This document shows, in pieces, positions 13,371 through 14,455 of a stretch of 14,455 bases of DNA. Position numbers and translations under genes: made by a program. The notes beneath the pieces are model-generated. The model searched no databases. It was not told where the DNA came from and saw only the letters and a list, made by a program, of their open reading frames with translations. This stretch comes from JBBREP01 sp036501845 (GTDB lineage Bacteria; Actinomycetota; Acidimicrobiia; IMCC26256; PALSA-610). The stretch spans positions 1 to 14,455 of the forward strand of contig DASXZO010000151.1 of the NCBI GenBank assembly GCA_036501845.1, written 5' to 3'. Positions within the stretch are counted from its first letter, which is position 1. Every line of letters starts with the position of its first letter.

Positions 13371-14201
13371 CTAGCCGCACACAGGAGCGGACGGCACGCT
13401 CACGTCGATGTAGTGGCAACCGGGGTGCGGTGCGCCGAGCACGGCGAGCGCCGCGCCCGACTTCGACGGCACCGCGCTCATGTCGCCGAAGCGGATCGCC
13501 AGGTCGCCGGTGAGTCGCAGCGTCACTCCCCCGCCGCTGAGATCGAGACCGATCACCTGGCGCCGCAGATCGTCGGGCAGGCGGTCGATCACGTCGACGG
13601 CCGAGCCGCCGGCGATCGCGTGGCCGGCCGGTGGCACCGTGGCCAGACCCACCACCTTCATGAAGGCAAGCGGCCGCGCCAACACCTCGTCGAGTACCCG
13701 TCCGTTCGACGCCAGCAGGGCCCACCGACCGCGGTCCGCCGTGTAGGCAACCGGCTCCCATTCGGTCACGTGGATCACGAGTGAATTCGGCCAGCTGATC
13801 GACACCTGCGCGTCGGCCACCCACGGCAGGCGCTCCACGCGCGCGGCGATGGCACCGGTGTCGAGGCGCAGCATCGACGGGTCGCCGTGCACTCCCGAGG
13901 CCCGGCGCACCGCGTCGGCGCTGAGGTGCACGGTGCCCTGCACGTCGATCCGGCGCGCCGCGAACAGCCCCGAAGCCGCAACCAGGCCGACGAGCGCGGC
14001 GAACGCGACCGCGACCACGGCCAGGCCCGTGCGCCGCCCGTTGCGGCGACGCTGCTCGCGTGCCACATCGTCGAGCCGGGCGACGAACCGCGGGTCGACC
14101 TCCACCGCAGGACTGTCCGGGACGTCGGCGTACAGCGTGCCCTCGAGCAGCTCGCAGGCGTCCTCGGACGGCCGGGCCTCGACGTCGGTCACGGTGTTCA
14201 T
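13371..14201 (-). CDS. ftsQ: Cell division protein FtsQ
   Basis: The product is 276 residues. Residues 1-57 are cytoplasmic with a basic stop (REQRRRNGRR). Residues about 59-81 form the membrane helix. The POTRA domain follows, with ARRIDVQGTVHLSADAVRRASG, then LPWVADAQVSISWPNSLVIHV and TEWEPVAY (about 84-153). The C-terminal FtsQ domain ends YIDVSVPSAPVCG. FtsQ links early and late divisome proteins through FtsB/FtsL and regulates septal wall synthesis. The ATG overlaps the murB stop as ATGA, with GGAGGG 9 bases upstream, so it is coupled to murB. A 205-base gap separates it from ftsZ. Two internal cysteines in the outer part (Cys262 and Cys275) could form a disulfide near the C-terminus, which is not usual for the family as far as I know. 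Confidence 0.92.
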   Translation of the reverse strand: MNTVTDVEARPSEDACELLEGTLYADVPDSPAVEVDPRFVARLDDVAREQRRRNGRRTGLAVVAVAFAALVGLVAASGLFAARRIDVQGTVHLSADAVRRASGVHGDPSMLRLDTGAIAARVERLPWVADAQVSISWPNSLVIHVTEWEPVAYTADRGRWALLASNGRVLDEVLARPLAFMKVVGLATVPPAGHAIAGGSAVDVIDRLPDDLRRQVIGLDLSGGGVTLRLTGDLAIRFGDMSAVPSKSGAALAVLGAPHPGCHYIDVSVPSAPVCG

Positions 14202-14455
14202 GGTCGCGTGCCCTCCACGCTTGCTCGGGGATGGTCGAAGCCGATGATGCGCACTTCCGTCGCCAATTCGACGCCGCTGCCGTCGGCCACTCGGCGCCGT
14301 ACCAACTCGATGAGCGCGTGCACGTCGGCGGCCGTCGCTCCCGGCTGGGTCTGGATGAAGTTGGCGTGCTTCTCGCTCACCGACGCGCCGCCTACTCGCG
14401 TGCCTTTGAGGCCGGCAGCGTCGATGAGCCGCCCCGCGCTGTCGCCGGGCGGGTT
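14198..14455 (-). CDS. murB: UDP-N-acetylenolpyruvoylglucosamine reductase, C-terminal part (5' end outside window)
   Basis: Only the last 85 residues are in the window; the gene continues past 14455. The visible part begins NPPGDSAGRLIDAAGLKG, then RVGGASVSEKHANFI, HALIELVRRRVADGSGVEL and ATEVRIIGF. These are the conserved C-terminal MurB blocks, and the Glu in TEVR corresponds to the catalytic glutamate. The catalytic serine (in the GS-x-FKNP motif) falls just outside. MurB is a cytoplasmic flavoenzyme that uses NADPH to make UDP-N-acetylmuramic acid for peptidoglycan. Its TGA overlaps the ftsQ ATG by 4 bases, placing it in the same operon. Confidence 0.95.
   Translation of the reverse strand, partial: NPPGDSAGRLIDAAGLKGTRVGGASVSEKHANFIQTQPGATAADVHALIELVRRRVADGSGVELATEVRIIGFDHPRASVEGTRP

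Overview
The window is GC-rich, densely packed chromosomal DNA from an actinobacterium, most likely of the Acidimicrobiia type. The evidence is the division-cluster order murB-ftsQ-ftsZ-yggS-sepF-yggT-divIVA with SepF and a Wag31-like DivIVA in place of FtsA, a neighbouring dksA/traR-lspA-rluD set, and GYW-type surface repeats that I associate with this class. The taxonomic call is inference; no rRNA is present.

Layout. Positions 1-284 (+) hold the 3' end of an HNH-endonuclease gene. Positions 331-2134 (+) hold an ECF-type sigma factor overlapping a single-pass membrane protein with a large outer domain, a likely sigma/sensor pair. Positions 2131-4448 (-) form an overlapping run read as a DksA/TraR zinc-finger protein with a histone-H1-like tail, then lspA, then rluD. 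Positions 4603-6204 (-) encode an exported L,D-transpeptidase with GYW repeats. Positions 6247-9366 (+) encode a type 2 isoleucyl-tRNA synthetase. Positions 9350-14455 (-) are the division and wall cluster: murB (partial), ftsQ, ftsZ, yggS, sepF, yggT, divIVA.

How the genes fit together. MurB supplies a peptidoglycan precursor. FtsQ and FtsZ build the divisome, SepF ties FtsZ to the membrane, YggT is a small membrane partner, and DivIVA organises polar growth. The L,D-transpeptidase adds a wall-crosslinking activity next door. LspA matures lipoproteins, RluD modifies rRNA and IleS charges tRNA. No gene-free stretch exceeds about 205 bases; the larger gaps (4449-4602, 10367-10548, 13166-13370) are described as features.

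Most of the window is ordinary core genome and I see no obviously new multigene system. The points most worth checking are: a swapped GXHH signature in IleS, which in other type 2 enzymes goes with very strong mupirocin resistance; a yggS gene whose only sensible full-length start is a CTG inside the ftsZ stop (CTGA); the long Ala/Lys tail on the DksA-like protein; and the sigma/outer-domain membrane protein pair.
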